This document shows, one piece after another, positions 60,547-64,000 of a stretch of 64,000 bases of DNA. Source of the DNA: Eumeta japonica (taxonomy: Eukaryota; Arthropoda; Insecta; Lepidoptera; Psychidae); NCBI GenBank assembly GCA_005406025.1, contig BGZK01000072.1, positions 372,001 to 436,000 on the forward strand, in the 5' to 3' direction. Within the stretch, counting starts at the first letter, position 1, and each line of letters starts with the position of its first letter. A model generated the notes under the pieces. That model worked only from the letters and a program-made list of their open reading frames with translations. It searched no databases and was not told the origin of the DNA. A program made the position numbers and the translations under genes.

Positions 60547-62635
60547 TACAACGACGCACATAATGACCATATATAATAACATACAACATTTAAAAAATAT
60601 TCAAAAAATCTATCAAATATTATTTTCATGATACCTGAGCAACCAAGATTTGTTCGGCGTCTTTCGAGTTTTTATAGAATTTGTTAACTAACTTCCAAAG
60701 GAAAAAGTTTCCTAAATTAGTTTCTAACAATAAGTATTATACACACATTACAAAGTATGTAAAATTTACCCACTATCTGCCTTCACGTTAACGTCACGTA
60801 GTGCTGTTTAAATTACGTGATGTAGTATTTTAATATGCCATTTGTTGGTGAAACATTACATTGAGTCCACTGGTATGTCACTACTACATCCCATTATATA
60901 ACAACAATACAATTACTTCAGTTGTAAGAGAAGTAAAGTTGTAGTAAAAGTGTTATACGACAAGTGTGTTTGGCTATTCTTAATAGGTCCTGATCCCTAT
61001 GCTTATGTACGGATGTGAAATTTTGGTATGAGTGTCTAATTTAATACAATTTAGTGATTAAAAAGTGTTATAAATATAACACATTATATTTCAAGCTATT
61101 ATAAATATACACTTATATACACGAGTTTCTTTAGCCAGATACTTTACACTGTGAACATATTGTTCATTTACGCTTAATAAATGTAACTTCTTACGTCCAT
61201 ACATCATTCTTATACATAAGCTACTTTTTGTATTATTATCGGAAGGTGCGTCGTTTGAAGGACAGTAACTACGAGCCTCATCCACCACCTTCCTTTACAC
61301 GAACTTTTAACGAAAAATTGCTTTTATAATTAATTTTTCATTCCTCGGACCTCCTTTTAACGGTTATTAAAGCTACAACCCATTGAAAGGAGGACGTGGA
61401 ACGCAAAACTAATTTAAACATTTTTCAGTTTTTAATTGTATTATTTTTTGGCCAAAAAATATACGAAAAAGCTACATCCCTCTCTATCCGCATTATATAA
61501 CCAAATGAACTAAGACGATCTGTTATATTTTGCACGAAAAACTATATGAAATTGACAATTTTTGGAAAATAGGAAAAAATGTTAATTTATGTAAACTTAT
61601 AACTTCTATATTTGTAATACTTGACCAACCTTATTTTTATATGTCATTGTACGGAACATTAGTTTGCTAGTCCGACTCACACAAACCGGGTTGCAAAAAA
61701 GAAGAGAAAATAGCTCACCTTTCTGTATAGTCTTCTCTCCCCGATGTCAATTTGAGCCCTGGCGGCCGCTGTAATTTTACGTGCAAAATTGCGTGTCTAA
61801 TCTTACATTACACAAGACACAATACAACAATATGCGGTTTCCCAGCTTTATATTAGATCATAATATGTGTGCACGCAATTTAATGTGAAGTGGGAGCAAA
61901 AAGTATAATAGTACGACGGAAGTGAGGAATTCAGTAGCCATTTTATCATGATTAATTTTGAGAGCATGAAATAAACAATTTTAGCGTTGCAAGTTTATAC
62001 ATTTAAATGTTTGTTATTCATTTAGGCGAATAGTAAAACGCAATAGGTATCAAGTTTAGCAAACAGGAATAACAAAGCTAGGTAATATTATAACCATGTG
62101 ATTTTTTGGGTTTAAATTTTTTTTTGACGTGGATCTTGACATATGGTTTGTGTCGTATAATGTCATACAAGTAGCTGATTTTTTTTTTTAAGGACTAGGA
62201 GAAAAACTCTCTGAAATACACGTATAAAATTTCTGATTCACATTATTTTTTACGGGTAAACTATTTAATTGTTTTATGAATCTTTTAATATAAAAATAGT
62301 GAATAGTGAACACCGAAGGAAATAGGATACATAACGTCATCAAATGTTTGCATCACTACTAAGAAAGGATAAATCAAATTATTATTGCGAACGATTAGTT
62401 GAAATATATTTTCATAGAATTTAATGTCATCGAACAATAAAACGATCGACACTGATATACCGGAACTGTGATCAATGATATAATCTCGATCACATTAACA
62501 AAATGTAACGTGAGTGTGATTAATAAACTTATTATCAAATAACCGTTATCGATTTGCGTTATAACCGTTTTCCTTCAGCAGTTCAACGCATAAAATATTT
62601 GAATTGCTTTAAGCTAACAGTGTGAACTTCTCTAT
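60547..62635. other. Non-coding DNA
   Basis: AT-rich. GTGTTATAAATATAACAC, an 8-bp-arm dyad, lies near 61066. A balanced-composition patch with GCGGCCGC occurs at about 61680-61790. No gene recognised. Confidence 0.5.
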
Positions 62636-62965
62636 TATAGTGCAGTTCGGAGTAGCACGGCGGCGTCGGCGCACGCGGCGCCGTCGCGGCTCCGGGCCGC
62701 AGCACTTCCGGACTCCGCCGCCGTAGCGTCCGTAATTAATTCAATGATCGTCCGCATAATGACTTGCATGCGGCCGCCGAGCACGCCCCCAACTAACGCC
62801 CGCTAATTTCCAACGCGTTAATGAAGGGAATTCTCCGCAGGGACGTTTTTGCCGGCGGCGGCGGCGCGGGCGCGCGATTTTTGGCGCTGTCACTGCAGGA
62901 ACGTTTACGCCATTAATCTTTCGCTTTTGCGGAGGGTGCACTTCGTGGCGAACGTGCACCATGTG
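62636..62965. promoter_or_regulatory. GC-rich island
   Basis: Two CpG-dense cores (62655-62725 and 62845-62875) with homeodomain-like TAATTAATTCAATG and GCTAATTTCC and GTTAATGAAGG words between, and CATTAATC after them. At its right edge GGTGCAC (62935-62941) and GTGCACC (62954-62960) form an inverted pair with an inner TTCG/CGAA. The 73-codon minus-strand frame is compositional. Candidate regulatory block or non-coding exon. Confidence 0.35.
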
Positions 62966-63595
62966 CAGACAACGGCTCCGCTGTTACTACATATGGGCGA
63001 CTTGATAGGTCAGAAAAGGAAGTAAAATAAACGTATGTTACGCAATTAGACAAAAATATCGTGTGAAACTTAAATCTGAAAATAAGATCTTTTAGAATTA
63101 CACAAAAAAATCTAAAAATTATTGTTACATTAATTATAAGTCAGTATAATATAATAATGTTTTTTTTTGTAGTTTCAACTCTATTAGTGTTTTTTTAAGT
63201 ATCCGTGTAATGGGTGTTTTCTAACTTTTAGTTGTTTTGAAGACAATGAAGAAATGAAAGACAATCGTCATGACTTTTTAAAATGTTATGTTTCATAACC
63301 ACCACGCGAAAGAAGTCCCAAGCAACAGCTAGTATTTTATAACTATAATTGTAATTATTGCTTTTAACGATTTAACAAATATTGTCTTAAGTTTGACGAG
63401 TTTCAAATACTTTGGTTTTTTAATAATAATGCTATTTTTTAATTTTTAAAAATTACATTACAATATTGTCTCAACTTCTGCAAGTTAATTCTATTATCCA
63501 TCTATAGACACAAATTTTTCAAGTAATATCTTAACACACCATTACAATTTCAATACAATCACAACAATTCGAACTAGATACAACAGTTGCGCTTC
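62966..63595. other. AT-rich non-coding DNA
   Basis: Nothing recognised. Confidence 0.5.
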
Positions 63596-63930
63596 CTGCA
63601 TCGTAATTGGATCACGACGAAACACAGCGGAGGGCCTCTCCTCGGCCCTGCAGTCTGCCAGCCGCCCTCCGGCGGCTGGGCAACTTGCACTGTGCTCGGC
63701 CGTCCGGTTGTTTCTCATTATACTGAAGGGATTTTCATAACAGTGTTCGGGGAGTTGTAGTGGCGTCGAGACTGCTTTGGGCTACTTAGAGAACCATTTG
63801 CAGAGAGATTGGCCCGACCTACGAGGTAGATTGCCGAACTTTAGAGATAACTTCTCGAAACTTCGAACATTTTGACGCTGCAATACTAGGATAAGGTGAA
63901 CCGACTGCTTTAATTAAGTTTCCTGACGTT
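63596..63930. promoter_or_regulatory. GC-rich island with a 9-bp GC hairpin
   Basis: CCAGCCGCC (63658-63666), CTCC loop, GGCGGCTGG (63671-63679) form a perfect GC stem. GAGGGCCTCTCCTCGGCCCT precedes it. The following 250 bases have balanced composition and no ORF. Possible regulatory element. It continues to the window edge without resolution. Confidence 0.3.
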
Positions 63931-64000
63931 CGAACATAGCTTAGGATCACGTTTGCGAATTTGATAAAAGTGAATTAAATCATGCTAACATCGCAATGCA

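Noticed and set aside
1..64000. CRISPR arrays, bacterial operons, riboswitches, viral gene clusters
   Set aside because: None of the periodic spacer, operon or ribosome-binding-site organisation is present. Composition, splice signals and transposon types indicate an insect nuclear genome.

Overview
This is a non-prokaryotic, AT-rich window that looks like part of an insect nuclear chromosome, most likely a moth or butterfly. Long AT-rich non-coding stretches have no long ORFs. Spliceosomal GTAAGT donors and AG acceptors are visible. Decayed mariner, pogo, jockey-type LINE and Ty3/gypsy fragments are scattered through it, with compact CpG-rich islands of 150-900 bp between them. The assignment to Lepidoptera rests on general character and not on a diagnostic gene. 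No tRNA, rRNA, CRISPR or bacterial-type operon was seen.

Only one convincing host protein-coding exon is present. At about 10.96-11.71 kb on the minus strand, a first coding exon of about 252 codons encodes a long cytoplasmic-type N-terminus, a Cys-rich juxtamembrane stretch and one transmembrane segment. It ends at a consensus donor immediately after the membrane segment. The protein is therefore probably a type II single-pass membrane protein whose extracellular part lies in exons beyond the left edge. Positions 1 to about 10.95 kb would then be its first coding intron, and the sequence to the right its upstream region. I could not name the protein.

Layout. 1-10.9 kb: presumptive intron with twin perfect hairpins (2.1 kb), a foldback MITE (2.8 kb), a gypsy pol relic (4.3-5.1 kb), a degenerate tandem array (6.6-7.5 kb), a minisatellite and a LINE 3' fragment (9.6-10.5 kb). 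10.9-12.7 kb: the exon and a GC-rich upstream zone with a weak promoter candidate. 12.7-26 kb: mostly empty AT-rich DNA with GC islands at 16.9, 22.1 and 24 kb, GT microsatellites and palindromes. 26-28 kb: a palindromic motif cluster and a decayed mariner. 32.5-33.6 kb: the C-terminal part of a retroelement ORF. 34.7-36.5 kb: two GC-rich islands with a TA microsatellite between them. 39.4-41.4 kb: a 2-kb element with terminal inverted repeats of about 350 bp. 41.7-46 kb: GC-rich, homeodomain/TCF-like islands, candidate enhancers or a non-coding first exon. 46.9-48.1 kb: a second MITE copy and a broken THAP-domain gene fragment. 51.2-52.6 kb: a pogo transposase tail and a jockey-type reverse transcriptase fragment. 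53-56 kb: GC islands. 59.7-60.5 kb: an internally deleted mariner with TIRs and TA duplications. 62.6-63.9 kb: final GC islands.

The genes do not form a pathway. The window reads as regulatory and intronic DNA around one developmental-type membrane-protein gene, colonised by old transposons. I found no evidence of a new multi-gene system. The most unusual structures are the long-TIR element, the back-to-back perfect hairpins, the perfect TCF-type palindrome in a CpG island, and the THAP fragment with an intact second exon but a damaged first exon.
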